64,000 nucleotides of DNA from DASUPK01 sp963815045. Its GTDB lineage: Bacteria; Actinomycetota; Thermoleophilia; Solirubrobacterales; 70-9. Made by a program: the position numbers and the translations under genes. Below are positions 34,110 through 41,952 of the stretch, piece after piece. Position 1 is the first letter of the stretch. Each line of letters opens with the position of its first letter. The stretch spans positions 765,994 through 829,993 of the forward strand of contig CAWFET010000003.1 in assembly GCA_963815045.1 (NCBI GenBank). Direction: 5' to 3'. The notes under the pieces are model-generated. The model searched no databases and was not told the origin of the DNA. It was given only the letters and a program-made list of their open reading frames with translations.

Positions 34110-35984
34110 CTAGCGGGGTGAAAGCTGGCTGGTCAGGGAGCGCTGGACCGCCGCGACCTCCCGGAAGGCGTCGCGCAGGTATCGCCGGGTGAGGGGGTCG
34201 AGCCGCTTCGGGTCGATCCGGTCATCCGGCTCCTGGCCCTGTTCGAGCTGCCCGACCTGGTGCTCGAGCCGCAGCGCGCCGAAGAGCTCGTAGGCCTCCT
34301 CGAGAATCCGGGCCTCGGTGGGCTGGAGGATTCCGTCGGCCGCGGCCAGCCGAAGCCGTTCGAGGGTGGGGGTGACGCGGACGTCCGCCCGCAGGGCCGC
34401 GTAGCGCGCCAGGTCGACGATCGGGAGCAGCCCGCCGTGCTTGATGTCGAAGGTCCCCTTCTGCTCGCCGGAGCCCTCGACGACGATGTCGTGCATGAAG
34501 CCAGTCGGGGGTTTCGCGGCCAGCGCCAGCCGCAGCATCCAGCGCTCCAGGATTTCCCTCGACCCGGTTTCGAAGAGCAGCTGCTTCACGTCGAGGCCGC
34601 GCTGCGGGCCGTACACGACGCGGCCGTCGAGCAGGACGGAGGTTGCGATCAGCACCCGGTTGTCGGTGGGATGGGCGCCCCAGCGCTCGATCGCTCGCCG
34701 CCAGTCCTCGATCGAGCTCGCCGAGAAGGCGCCTGACGCCGTCACCCCGTGTGGGTCGAGGCGCCAGCCGACCACCCGAACGCAATCGGCGACGCTCGCG
34801 GCGATTCCCCGCATGTACTCGCCGGTCCGCTCCGAGGCGAGGTGACGCCTCGCTTCGGGGAGGGTGTCGTGCTCGGGGGCGTCCCGCCAGGCCATGCCGG
34901 AGTCGACGTCGGAGGAGGGGACGGGCTCGCGCCGGCCGTGGCTGCCGAGCGACATCCAGCAGAACTCCGCCGGGGGCGGCCCCTCGGATTCGATCGCGAG
35001 CTCGATCATCCGCACGATCAGGCCGTCCGCGACCGCCGAGATCACTTCGCTGATCTGTGGTGGCGCGAGCTCGGCCCGCCGCAGCGCGATCACGGTCGAG
35101 CGCAGGCGCCCGGCGGCCTCGCTCAACTCTCCCTTGCTCTTCGCCCTGGCGATGCCCCGGCGCAACACGAACGGCGAGCTGGTCTCCGCGGCCACGAGGT
35201 CGATCCCGACGATCACCCCGAGTACCTCGGATCGCGCCGAGAAGACGGGAACGTGCCGGATGTCGTTGTCGAGCATCGCCAGCATCACGTCCGCGCCCGT
35301 CTGGTCGGCCCCGACCCCGATGACGGGCGTGCTCATGGCCTCCTTGACCGGATCGTCCGGCGAGAGCGGACCGGCCACCACGCCCGCGCGCAGGTCCCGG
35401 TCGGTGACGATCCCGAAGTCCGTGTCGCCGAGCTCGACCAGAACCGAGCTCGTTTGCTCCGCGTTCATCAGCCGAGCGGCTTCCCGCAGGCTCGTCTCGG
35501 GCCGGCAGACGACCGGCGGCCGGCGCACCAGGGCGGCCGCCGGCTGCTGGGCCACCTCGGGGCTCGGAGGCGCGACCTCGTCGCCCGTTGCCCGCCCTGT
35601 TGGCGCCAGCAGCGAGCGGGTGAGAAAGCGGAGGCTCGAGGGGCGGCCGAGGAGTGGGATCACCTCCGTCGCCGGCAGTGAGTAACAGAGGGTGTCCTCA
35701 CGGGCCCTGGCCCCGTACTTCGCCGGGAGGCCGGAGAGGACCGACGGGTGACCGAACATCTCGCCCTCGCCCAGCAGGTCGACGACCGCGTCGCGGTCGA
35801 TCAGCTCGACGGAGCCCCGCCTGATCACCCTGACCCGGCCCTGCGAGAGGCGCCCCTGGGGAACGATCGTCGTCCCCGCCGGGAAGAACTCCACCTCGGT
35901 CTTCGCGGCCAGCGCCTCGAGGGCCGCTTCGTCGAGCCCGCTGAAGGGATCGCGCCCCCCCAGGAACTCGGCGATGTCGTGCAT
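34110..35984 (-). CDS. cNMP-binding / CBS / DUF294 putative nucleotidyltransferase
   Basis: 624 residues. Domains in order: a cyclic-nucleotide-binding fold (about 10-120; GEGEMFGHPSVLSG), two CBS domains (about 150-275; FGIVTDRDLRAGV, VLGVIVGIDLV), a DUF294 nucleotidyltransferase-like domain with SLGSHGRREPVPSSDVDSGMAW (the GS-x9-DxD core resembling GlnD-type enzymes) and a helical DUF294 C-terminal domain. It may modify a protein or nucleotide in response to adenylate binding; the target is unknown. It precedes the exonuclease gene by 2 nt, and the STAS gene is 7 nt upstream on the same strand, so all three likely form one transcript. Confidence 0.9.
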   Translation of the reverse strand: MHDIAEFLGGRDPFSGLDEAALEALAAKTEVEFFPAGTTIVPQGRLSQGRVRVIRRGSVELIDRDAVVDLLGEGEMFGHPSVLSGLPAKYGARAREDTLCYSLPATEVIPLLGRPSSLRFLTRSLLAPTGRATGDEVAPPSPEVAQQPAAALVRRPPVVCRPETSLREAARLMNAEQTSSVLVELGDTDFGIVTDRDLRAGVVAGPLSPDDPVKEAMSTPVIGVGADQTGADVMLAMLDNDIRHVPVFSARSEVLGVIVGIDLVAAETSSPFVLRRGIARAKSKGELSEAAGRLRSTVIALRRAELAPPQISEVISAVADGLIVRMIELAIESEGPPPAEFCWMSLGSHGRREPVPSSDVDSGMAWRDAPEHDTLPEARRHLASERTGEYMRGIAASVADCVRVVGWRLDPHGVTASGAFSASSIEDWRRAIERWGAHPTDNRVLIATSVLLDGRVVYGPQRGLDVKQLLFETGSREILERWMLRLALAAKPPTGFMHDIVVEGSGEQKGTFDIKHGGLLPIVDLARYAALRADVRVTPTLERLRLAAADGILQPTEARILEEAYELFGALRLEHQVGQLEQGQEPDDRIDPKRLDPLTRRYLRDAFREVAAVQRSLTSQLSPR

Positions 35985-35991
35985 TGCTGGG

Positions 35992-36375
35992 TCAGCCGGT
36001 GATCGCGGCCGCGGCTTCCTCGACCGTCGGCCGTATCGGGATCACCCGGTCGATGCCCATCACGCCGAGAATGCGGAGGATCTGCTCGCTGGAGGCTGCG
36101 ACGGCGAGGTGCTCGGAGTCCTCCTCGTCGGAGTTCTGAGCCTCCCGAGAGAGCAGCAGGACGCGGACGCCACTGGAGTCGATGAACTCGCATTCCGTCA
36201 GGTCGACCACGATTCCATTGGGGCTGGCGGCGACGGCGTTTCGAAGCTCGCCCCGCAATTCGTCCTCGTGCGACATGTCGACCTCGCCCCTGATGTGGAC
36301 CACGTACACGTCATCAGGACCGGGCCCCGAGTTGATCTCGAACTGCGGAATGTCTGCGCTTGGAGTTGCCGACAT
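35992..36375 (-). CDS. STAS-domain anti-sigma factor antagonist
   Basis: 127 residues. It has a STAS fold with the phosphorylatable serine motif CEFIDSSGVRVLLLS, as in SpoIIAA/RsbV-type proteins that bind an anti-sigma factor or act in a partner switch. GAGGGGG precedes ATG 36375; a TTG six codons earlier is less likely. No anti-sigma kinase or sigma gene lies nearby. The cNMP/CBS protein gene follows 7 nt later, which hints at a combined signalling unit. Confidence 0.88.
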   Translation of the reverse strand: MSATPSADIPQFEINSGPGPDDVYVVHIRGEVDMSHEDELRGELRNAVAASPNGIVVDLTECEFIDSSGVRVLLLSREAQNSDEEDSEHLAVAASSEQILRILGVMGIDRVIPIRPTVEEAAAAITG

Positions 36376-36431
36376 GCGTTCCCCCTCGGACAACTGAGGT
36401 CAGGACATGGTACTCGCAGAGGGTCAGGAAA

Positions 36432-36860
36432 TTAGCTGAGATCGAGCGCGGCGCGGGCCTCGTTCACCGCCGCCTCGACGCTCGCCTCGGACGGCCAGTA
36501 CATCGGCGAGTTGCCGTCGCGTACCAGCCGGTCGGCCAGGATCACGCCCCGCGGGTTGGCCGGCGCATTCCCCTCGAGCGCGTCGGCGAGGTCCCGGATC
36601 TGCGTTCTGGCCTTCACCAGATCGAACTCCCTGAGCGTGAGCTGAGCCCTCAGGTAGTTCCGCCTGGCGTGCTCCGCCGCGTCCAGCATCTCCCTCAACG
36701 CCTGAGCCACCTCCGACCGGTTGTGGGGGTCGACGAGCTCGGCGCTCCGAGCCATGGTCAGCCGGCTCTCCTCGGGACGGGCGCCCGCGAGCAGACGCCG
36801 ATCCAGGGTGCGGGCGCGGGCCCTCGCCAGGGTCCGCTCGAAGAATCCGGGGCTCGCCAC
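36432..36860 (-). CDS. small helical protein of unknown function
   Basis: 142 residues from GTG 36860; arginine- and alanine-rich, predicted all-helical with no membrane segment. Phrases such as VAQALREMLDAAEHARRNYLR suggest a coiled helical hairpin. The C-terminus reads SPMYWPSEASVEAAVNEARAAL. It has no recognisable domain. It lies 17 bp after the GGDEF-EAL gene and 56 bp before the STAS gene, all on the minus strand. The codon bias is like that of its neighbours, which supports a real gene. No Shine-Dalgarno is clear. Confidence 0.6.
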   Translation of the reverse strand: MASPGFFERTLARARARTLDRRLLAGARPEESRLTMARSAELVDPHNRSEVAQALREMLDAAEHARRNYLRAQLTLREFDLVKARTQIRDLADALEGNAPANPRGVILADRLVRDGNSPMYWPSEASVEAAVNEARAALDLS

Positions 36861-36877
36861 GCGGTGAGTCTTGCGTA

Positions 36878-39286
36878 TCAGCGAATGGCGGGCGTCGGCG
36901 GCTCGAGGAGTCCCTCGACCTGAGCCACCGGCACCGGCCTGGAGAAGTGGAAGCCCTGAGCGAAGCCGCAGCCGAGCGCCCTCGCCATCCGCACCTGCTC
37001 GTCGGTCTCCAGGCCCTCCGCGACGACGCCGATGCCGATCGTGTCGGCCATCTCGTTGACCGCACGGACGATCGCCGCGTCGTGTGAGCCCTCCGTCAGG
37101 TTCTCGACGAAGGTGCGATCGAGCTTGATCATGGACAGCGGCAGCCGCTTGAGATAGCCGAGCGAGGAGAAGCCGACGCCGAAGTCGTCGAGGACCAGGC
37201 GGACGCCGAGGCCCTTGAGGGACTCGAGGGTCCGCTCGACGAAGGCGGTGTCGTCGAGGAGCGTGGTCTCGGTGAGCTCCAGCCAGAGGGTCGATGGGTC
37301 GATCCGGTTCGCCCGAACCGACCCCTCGATGTGCGAGAGGAGATCCGGGTCGGCGATCTGGCGGGCCGAGAGGTTGACCGCGACGGAGACCGGGGCCGAG
37401 TCGGGGTTCAGCTCCTGCCAGGCGGCCGCCTGGCGGCAGGCCTGCTCGATCACCCAGCGGCCGATCGGGACGATCAGGCGGGACTCCTCGGCCACCGGGA
37501 TGAAGCCGAGCGGGCCGACCAGCCCGCGGTCGGGATGGTTCCAGCGCAGCAGAGCCTCCAGGGCGACGATCGAGCCATCGCCGAGCTTGATCACCGGCTG
37601 GTAGTGGAGCTCGAGCTCCTCGCGCTGGATCGCCCTCCTCAGGTCGTTCTCGATCTGCATGTGCTCGATGACGCGGGAGCGCATCACCTCGTCGAAGATC
37701 TCGTAGCCGCCGCGTCCTCGGTCCTTGGCGCGGTAGAGCGCGGAGTCCGCGTCGCGGATGACGGCCTCGGGCGCCTCGTTCCCCGCGCCGATCGCGATCC
37801 CGACGCTCGCGCTCACGAAGTGCTCCCGTCCGCGCAGGATGAACGGCCGGGACAGGACCTCCGCGATGCGCTCGGCGATGCGCGTGGCGCCACGCTCGTT
37901 CCCGATGTCCTCGGCCAGCACGGCGAACTCGTCGCCGCCGAAGCGCGCGACCGTGTCGCCAGGCCGGAGGGCCTGCTCGATCCGAGGCGCAACCGCGGCC
38001 AGGAGCTCATCGCCCGCGGCGTGACCGAGGCTGTCGTTGACGATCTTGAACTGGTCGAGGTCGAGGAAGAGGACAGCGATTGACGTCTCCCGGCGTGCGG
38101 CGGTCGAGAGGGCGTGCTGGAGCCGGTCCAGGAAGAGGTTGCGATTGGGTAGGCCGGTGAGCGGGTCGTGGAGGGCCTCGTGCTGGGTCTGCTCCTCGGT
38201 CCGCCGCCGCTCGATCGCGTTGGCGAGGACATTGGCGATCGCCTGCATGAAGGAGGCGTCTTCCTGGTTGAACGTCCGCACCTTCCGCGAGGCCGCTCCC
38301 AGGATTCCATACGGATCGCCCTTGCCCTTGATCAGGACCGTCGCCGCGCTGCGCATGCCCGCCTCGGCCTGCAGCCGCGACTCCTGGAATCGGTTCTCGG
38401 TCCGCCAGTCGTCGACGACGATCGGCAGGCCTGTCGCCAGCGCGTAGCCGGACTGGGACTCCCGGCCGGTCGGGACCCTCGCCGTGCCGACCTCATCCTC
38501 GGGCACACCGATGGCTGAGAGGAGCAGAAGCTCCTTGCCGTCGGGCAGGAGCTTGAGGACGGCGCTGATGTCGATGTCCAGGACCCGGTCCATCAGAACG
38601 GTCGCCTCCTGGGTCAAGGTGTCGATGTCCATGCCCTCCAGGGCGAGCTGCCCGAAGCGCGCGACCGCCGTCTGCTGGCGAGTCAGGCGGCGGCTGATCT
38701 CCTCACTGCGGGTCCGGGCGGCGGCGGTCTCGCTGAGCGCGTTTCGCTGCCGCGCCAGGTTGCGAGCCTCCCAGGCGCCCATCAGGCCGACGCAGACCAT
38801 CGCGAAGAGGCCGAAGCCCGCGAGCGGCAGGCCGCCGCCGACCGAGAATGCGAGGACGGAGAATGCAGTCAGGTCGGCCAGCCCCACGATGGCGATCGTC
38901 CGGGGTGGATAGGAGAGGGCGGCGAACAGGAAGGGGAGGACCAGCAGCAGCATGTAGGGGCTGTTCGAGCCGCCGTCGAGCCCGGCGATCGTGCCGATCA
39001 GGAGGATGTCGGCGAGCGACCAGCCGGCGAAGAAGAGCTCCGAATATCGGCTGCGGGCAATCCGCTCGCCGGGCAGCGCCAGAATCAGCGGGACGCTGAG
39101 CAGCCCGATCATCGTGATGGCGAGGATCAGGCCTCGGTTGGGGCCGCTCCAGGTGAGCAGTGCGTAGGCGGCTCCGCCGAGGCAGACGATCACGGAGAGC
39201 CAGATTCCGACGCCGATCGAGTCGAGACGGCTCCGGATTTTCTGCTCGGCGACGTCGCCGGCCTCCGCCGGCGTTCTCTCCCCCAT
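36878..39286 (-). CDS. membrane GAF-GGDEF-EAL cyclic-di-GMP enzyme
   Basis: 802 residues. Five to six membrane helices (about 25-175), a GAF domain (about 205-365; RESQSGYALATGLPIVVDDW), a GGDEF domain with intact RFGGDEFAVL and DPLTGLPNRN, then an EAL domain with EALLRWN, the NLSARQ region and DDFGVGFSSL. Both catalytic centres look intact, so it may synthesise and/or hydrolyse c-di-GMP, with the GAF and membrane domains as input. ATG 39286 (or GTG 39289) is the start. It is divergent from the SnoaL-like gene at 39382 and probably leads the minus-strand signalling cluster down to 33391. Confidence 0.93.
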   Translation of the reverse strand: MGERTPAEAGDVAEQKIRSRLDSIGVGIWLSVIVCLGGAAYALLTWSGPNRGLILAITMIGLLSVPLILALPGERIARSRYSELFFAGWSLADILLIGTIAGLDGGSNSPYMLLLVLPFLFAALSYPPRTIAIVGLADLTAFSVLAFSVGGGLPLAGFGLFAMVCVGLMGAWEARNLARQRNALSETAAARTRSEEISRRLTRQQTAVARFGQLALEGMDIDTLTQEATVLMDRVLDIDISAVLKLLPDGKELLLLSAIGVPEDEVGTARVPTGRESQSGYALATGLPIVVDDWRTENRFQESRLQAEAGMRSAATVLIKGKGDPYGILGAASRKVRTFNQEDASFMQAIANVLANAIERRRTEEQTQHEALHDPLTGLPNRNLFLDRLQHALSTAARRETSIAVLFLDLDQFKIVNDSLGHAAGDELLAAVAPRIEQALRPGDTVARFGGDEFAVLAEDIGNERGATRIAERIAEVLSRPFILRGREHFVSASVGIAIGAGNEAPEAVIRDADSALYRAKDRGRGGYEIFDEVMRSRVIEHMQIENDLRRAIQREELELHYQPVIKLGDGSIVALEALLRWNHPDRGLVGPLGFIPVAEESRLIVPIGRWVIEQACRQAAAWQELNPDSAPVSVAVNLSARQIADPDLLSHIEGSVRANRIDPSTLWLELTETTLLDDTAFVERTLESLKGLGVRLVLDDFGVGFSSLGYLKRLPLSMIKLDRTFVENLTEGSHDAAIVRAVNEMADTIGIGVVAEGLETDEQVRMARALGCGFAQGFHFSRPVPVAQVEGLLEPPTPAIR

Positions 39287-39381
39287 CACGCTGGAAGTTC
39301 CCTCGGCGATGGCTCCGATAGCTTCCCCGAGCGGTCGCAGCGCGACATCCGCACTACTGGGGCGATACTGAGGGCCATCAA

Positions 39382-39843
39382 ATGTACGACCAGCACGACG
39401 TCGAGACGCTCGAGCGGCAGTTCAACGCCGCGATGGAGGAGGCCGATACCGGCACTGCTCTGGATGCCGTAAGGCGCATATATGACGAATTCGACCGCGG
39501 AGGCGCGGGACTTGAGGCCCTGCTTCACCCGGACTTCCAGATACGCATGGAGACGGTCTTCATCGACGGCAAGACCTACAAGGGCATGCGCGGCTTCAAG
39601 AACTGGCGCGGCGACATGGAGGAGCTCTTCGAGAAGGACAGCTTCAGGCCCGAGGGCCTCCGTGCGGCCGCCGATGGGCGCTGGGTCGTCCTCGGCCGCC
39701 TCCAGATCACGCAGAAGGAGAGCGGCGACGAGCTCGACGTCCCGCTCGCCCACGTCCTCGAGCAGCGCGACCGCAAGGTCGCCAGCCTGACGGCCTATAC
39801 GGAGCCCTCAGCGGCGCTCGATTCGGTCGACCTGCCGGTATAG
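39382..39843 (+). CDS. SnoaL/NTF2-like protein
   Basis: 153 residues. The order of helices and the HPDFQIRMETVFIDGKTYKGMRGFKNW segment (given here by its start and end, about residues 49-73) fit the NTF2-like/SnoaL fold, a cone-shaped barrel used for small-molecule binding or catalysis. It is common in actinobacteria with no single function. GAGGG lies about 9 nt before ATG 39382. A DUF1801 gene follows after 8 nt. Confidence 0.85.
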   Translation: MYDQHDVETLERQFNAAMEEADTGTALDAVRRIYDEFDRGGAGLEALLHPDFQIRMETVFIDGKTYKGMRGFKNWRGDMEELFEKDSFRPEGLRAAADGRWVVLGRLQITQKESGDELDVPLAHVLEQRDRKVASLTAYTEPSAALDSVDLPV

Positions 39844-39851
39844 GTGGGGAC

Positions 39852-40244
39852 GTGAGCAAGTCGGGATCGGAGCTGGTCGACGAGCGGATCGCCGACCTCG
39901 GCGACTGGCGCGCGGAGACCCTGACCAGGATGCGCGGGCTCATCAGGGAGGCGGACCCGGAGGTCGTCGAGGAGGTGAAGTGGGCGAAGGGGAGCAGCCC
40001 GGGGGTTCCCGTCTGGGAGCACGACGGGATCATCTGCACCGGCGAGTCCTACAAGGACAAGGTCAAGCTGACCTTCGCGAAGGGAGCGTCGCTGGATGAC
40101 CCGGCGACGCTCTTCAACTCGAGCCTCGAGGGAAACACCAGGCGCGCGATCGACATCGCCGAGGGGGACGAGGTCGACGCCGACGCCTTCAGGGAGCTGA
40201 TCCGCGCCGCCGTCGCGCTCAACGGCGGACGGGCCCCGACCTAG
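39852..40244 (+). CDS. DUF1801 family protein
   Basis: 130 residues. The pattern RMRGLIREADPEVVEEVKW, then VPVWEHDGIICTGESYKDKVKLTF is typical of DUF1801 (YdhG/YjhX-like fold), small cytosolic proteins of unknown role. The start is GTG 39852, 8 nt after the SnoaL-like gene, so the two are probably co-transcribed. It converges with the secreted protein at 40322; a hairpin lies between them. Confidence 0.85.
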   Translation: MSKSGSELVDERIADLGDWRAETLTRMRGLIREADPEVVEEVKWAKGSSPGVPVWEHDGIICTGESYKDKVKLTFAKGASLDDPATLFNSSLEGNTRRAIDIAEGDEVDADAFRELIRAAVALNGGRAPT

Positions 40245-40274
40245 GGGGCCCGCTCGCCTGGGGGGATCTATGGA

Positions 40275-40294
40275 GGCGTCCGGGTCAGGACGCC
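40275..40294. terminator. hairpin between convergent genes
   Basis: GGCGTCC (40275-40281), GGGTCA loop, GGACGCC (40288-40294). It is central in the 77-bp gap between the ends of two convergent genes and is a likely bidirectional terminator, without a T tract. Confidence 0.45.
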
Positions 40295-40321
40295 ATGTTG
40301 TGGTGTGGACGAGTCCTTTGG

Positions 40322-40861
40322 TCAGGAGCTGGAGCCGCTCGAGCTGGTGCCTGAGCTGTTGCTCTGATCCTGGTTCTGGTTCTGCTGCTGACCCTGCTCC
40401 GGCGGTGCACCGGGCGGTGGGCCGCACTTGAACGTGGCGATCCCGGGAGGCCCGCCGTTCTGCATGTCGCTCGGGAGCTTGTCCTTGCAGGCCTCATAGG
40501 CCTTCTGGACCTTCTCCCGGTCCGCCGCGCTCGGCGGCTTGGGCGGACCCTGGCTCGGATCGACCTTGCCCGGGTCCGGCGGCCCGGGGGCGCCGTTGTC
40601 GGTCATGCACTTCCGGAAGTCCTCCATCTTCTGCCTGTCCGCGGCAGAGAGATTGGGGGCCCGGAAGGTCATCACGCCGGCGCCGCCGGGCGGCGGCGCC
40701 GGGATGTTCGCCGACCCGCTTCCGCTGTTGGAGTTGCCACTGCCGGTGTCCGCCGCCAGCGAGACAGCGGCCACGCCGATCGCTGTGATGCAGGCCGCCA
40801 GCAGGGACAACCCCAGGGGGCCGAGCCTGATGGTCAGACCTCGCTTCCTCTTCTCGTCCAT
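40322..40861 (-). CDS. exported/membrane-anchored low-complexity protein
   Basis: 179 residues. A positively charged start (DEKRKRG) is followed by one hydrophobic helix (LGLSLLAACITAIGVAAVSLA), a Gly/Ser/Asn linker and a helical pair with KMEDFRKCMTDNG and KVQKAYEACKDKLP. The two short cysteine-containing helices repeat a KxxEDFRxCM / KxxKAYEACK pattern, perhaps an internal duplication. The tail is Gln/Asn/Ser-rich and disordered. AGGAG lies 5 nt before ATG 40861. Small Cys-helix exported proteins of this kind are common in the group; the function is unknown. Confidence 0.75.
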   Translation of the reverse strand: MDEKRKRGLTIRLGPLGLSLLAACITAIGVAAVSLAADTGSGNSNSGSGSANIPAPPPGGAGVMTFRAPNLSAADRQKMEDFRKCMTDNGAPGPPDPGKVDPSQGPPKPPSAADREKVQKAYEACKDKLPSDMQNGGPPGIATFKCGPPPGAPPEQGQQQNQNQDQSNSSGTSSSGSSS

Positions 40862-40945
40862 CTCCACTCCTGTCCGTCGCTTCCCGGATCAACCGGGCTC
40901 GACGACCATCAAGCCAGCCGGGCCTGAGAGGAGGCTGAGAGGCGG

Positions 40946-41869
40946 CTAAGAAGCTGCTTGAGCTTCGTGCGGCGCGGCGGGTGCCGCGCCAGCGACCTTC
41001 GCCGCCTGGCGTTCCGGGGCGATCCGGATCACGTTCCAGGCGAGGCCGACCCGCTCCATCGAGGCGATCAGCAGCGCGGAGGGATCGAGCTCCCAGCGGC
41101 GCAGGCCGTGGACGGCCGAGCGGGGGAAGGCGTGGTGGTTGTGGTGCCAGGACTCGCCGAGGGAGGGGAGGGCGAGCCAGAAGACGTTGGTGGACTGGTC
41201 GTCCACGTCAAATCTGCGAGTGCCCAGGAAGTGGCAGATCGAGTTGACGCTCCAGGTGACGTGGTGGACGAAGAAGACGCGGACCAGGCCGCCCCAGAGC
41301 AGTCCGGTCGCCGCGCCGAGCAGCGTGCCGGTGAGCAGGTAGCCGGCCAGCGCCGGGATGCCGAGCCCGAGCAGGACGAGGCTGACGAAGCGCCGATTGA
41401 TCAGGCGCATGCCCCGGTCCTCATACAGGTCGGGCGCGTAGCGCTTCCACTCGGCGCGCCCGTGCTCGGAGAGCAGCCAGCCCATATGGGCGTGCCAGAG
41501 GCCCTGGAGGACGCCGATCACGCCCTCGCCGTGCCCGACGTGCGGGCTGTGCGGGTCGCCCTCGACGTCGGTGTGCGCGTGGTGCTTGCGGTGGTCGGCG
41601 ACCCAGGCGATCACCGGGCCCTGCACGGCCATCGAGCCGAGCGACGCGAAGACGTACTCGGTCGGCTTGTGGGTGCGGAAGGAGCGGTGGGTGAGCATGC
41701 GGTGGTAGCCGACGGTGATTCCCGCCGCCGTGACCACGTACATGACGCCGAACAGCGCCAGGTCGTGCCAGCTCACCACTCGGCCCCAGAGCAGGACGAT
41801 CGCCGCCACCGTGGCGGCGAAGGGCACCACCATGGCGCCGAGGTTCGCGATCTTTGCTGCTCGGTTCAT
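40946..41869 (-). CDS. membrane fatty-acid desaturase (acyl-CoA delta-9 type)
   Basis: 307 residues. The three histidine boxes of membrane di-iron desaturases are present: HRMLTH (HxxxxH), HRKHHAH (HxxHH) and HNHHAFPRS (HxxHH). The order, spacing and hydrophobic segments match stearoyl-CoA desaturase-like OLE1/DesC proteins, which put a cis double bond into acyl-CoA at the membrane. ATG 41869 is used because TACGCT sits 6 nt upstream; GTG 41896 would start inside the palindrome. It is divergent from the PucR-type regulator, suggesting that membrane fluidity or acyl-CoA level is sensed by that protein. Confidence 0.92.
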   Translation of the reverse strand: MNRAAKIANLGAMVVPFAATVAAIVLLWGRVVSWHDLALFGVMYVVTAAGITVGYHRMLTHRSFRTHKPTEYVFASLGSMAVQGPVIAWVADHRKHHAHTDVEGDPHSPHVGHGEGVIGVLQGLWHAHMGWLLSEHGRAEWKRYAPDLYEDRGMRLINRRFVSLVLLGLGIPALAGYLLTGTLLGAATGLLWGGLVRVFFVHHVTWSVNSICHFLGTRRFDVDDQSTNVFWLALPSLGESWHHNHHAFPRSAVHGLRRWELDPSALLIASMERVGLAWNVIRIAPERQAAKVAGAAPAAPHEAQAAS

Positions 41870-41875
41870 GGGGCA

Positions 41876-41881
41876 AGCGTA
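41876..41881 (-). promoter_or_regulatory. -10-like box TACGCT for the desaturase, leaderless context
   Basis: TACGCT on the minus strand, 6 nt (TGCCCC), then ATG 41869. The expected -35 position overlaps the palindrome at 41896-41925. Confidence 0.45.
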
Positions 41882-41895
41882 GGCAGGGTCGGTCA

Positions 41896-41925
41896 CAAAG
41901 AGTTAGCCTCAATGCCAACTCTTTG
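41896..41925. promoter_or_regulatory. palindrome, candidate operator of the desaturase/regulator pair
   Basis: CAAAGAGTT-N12-AACTCTTTG, perfect 9-bp arms, AT-rich against a GC-rich background. It covers the -35 side of the desaturase promoter and lies about 20 bp before the regulator start. A binding site for the divergent PucR-type regulator is the natural reading. Confidence 0.6.
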
Positions 41926-41934
41926 CCTCATTTC

Positions 41935-41952
41935 TTGTCATCTGAATGACAA
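41935..41952. promoter_or_regulatory. second palindrome spanning the regulator start codon
   Basis: TTGTCAT-CTGA-ATGACAA, perfect 7-bp arms. ATG 41946 of the regulator lies in the right arm, so binding could block its own expression. It differs in sequence from the palindrome at 41896, so the two may bind different proteins. Confidence 0.5.

Noticed and set aside
36863..36880. TGATACGCAAGACTC as a promoter for the small helical protein at 36432
   Set aside because: TGA is the stop of the upstream gene, no -35 or TANNNT-N6 spacing fits, and read-through is simpler.
40275..40294. Hairpin as a strong Rho-independent terminator
   Set aside because: No T tract follows on either strand, so only a weak terminator call is made.
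41894..41896. GTG 41896 as desaturase start
   Set aside because: It would place the start inside the palindrome with no ribosome-binding site; ATG 41869 has the TACGCT-N6 arrangement.
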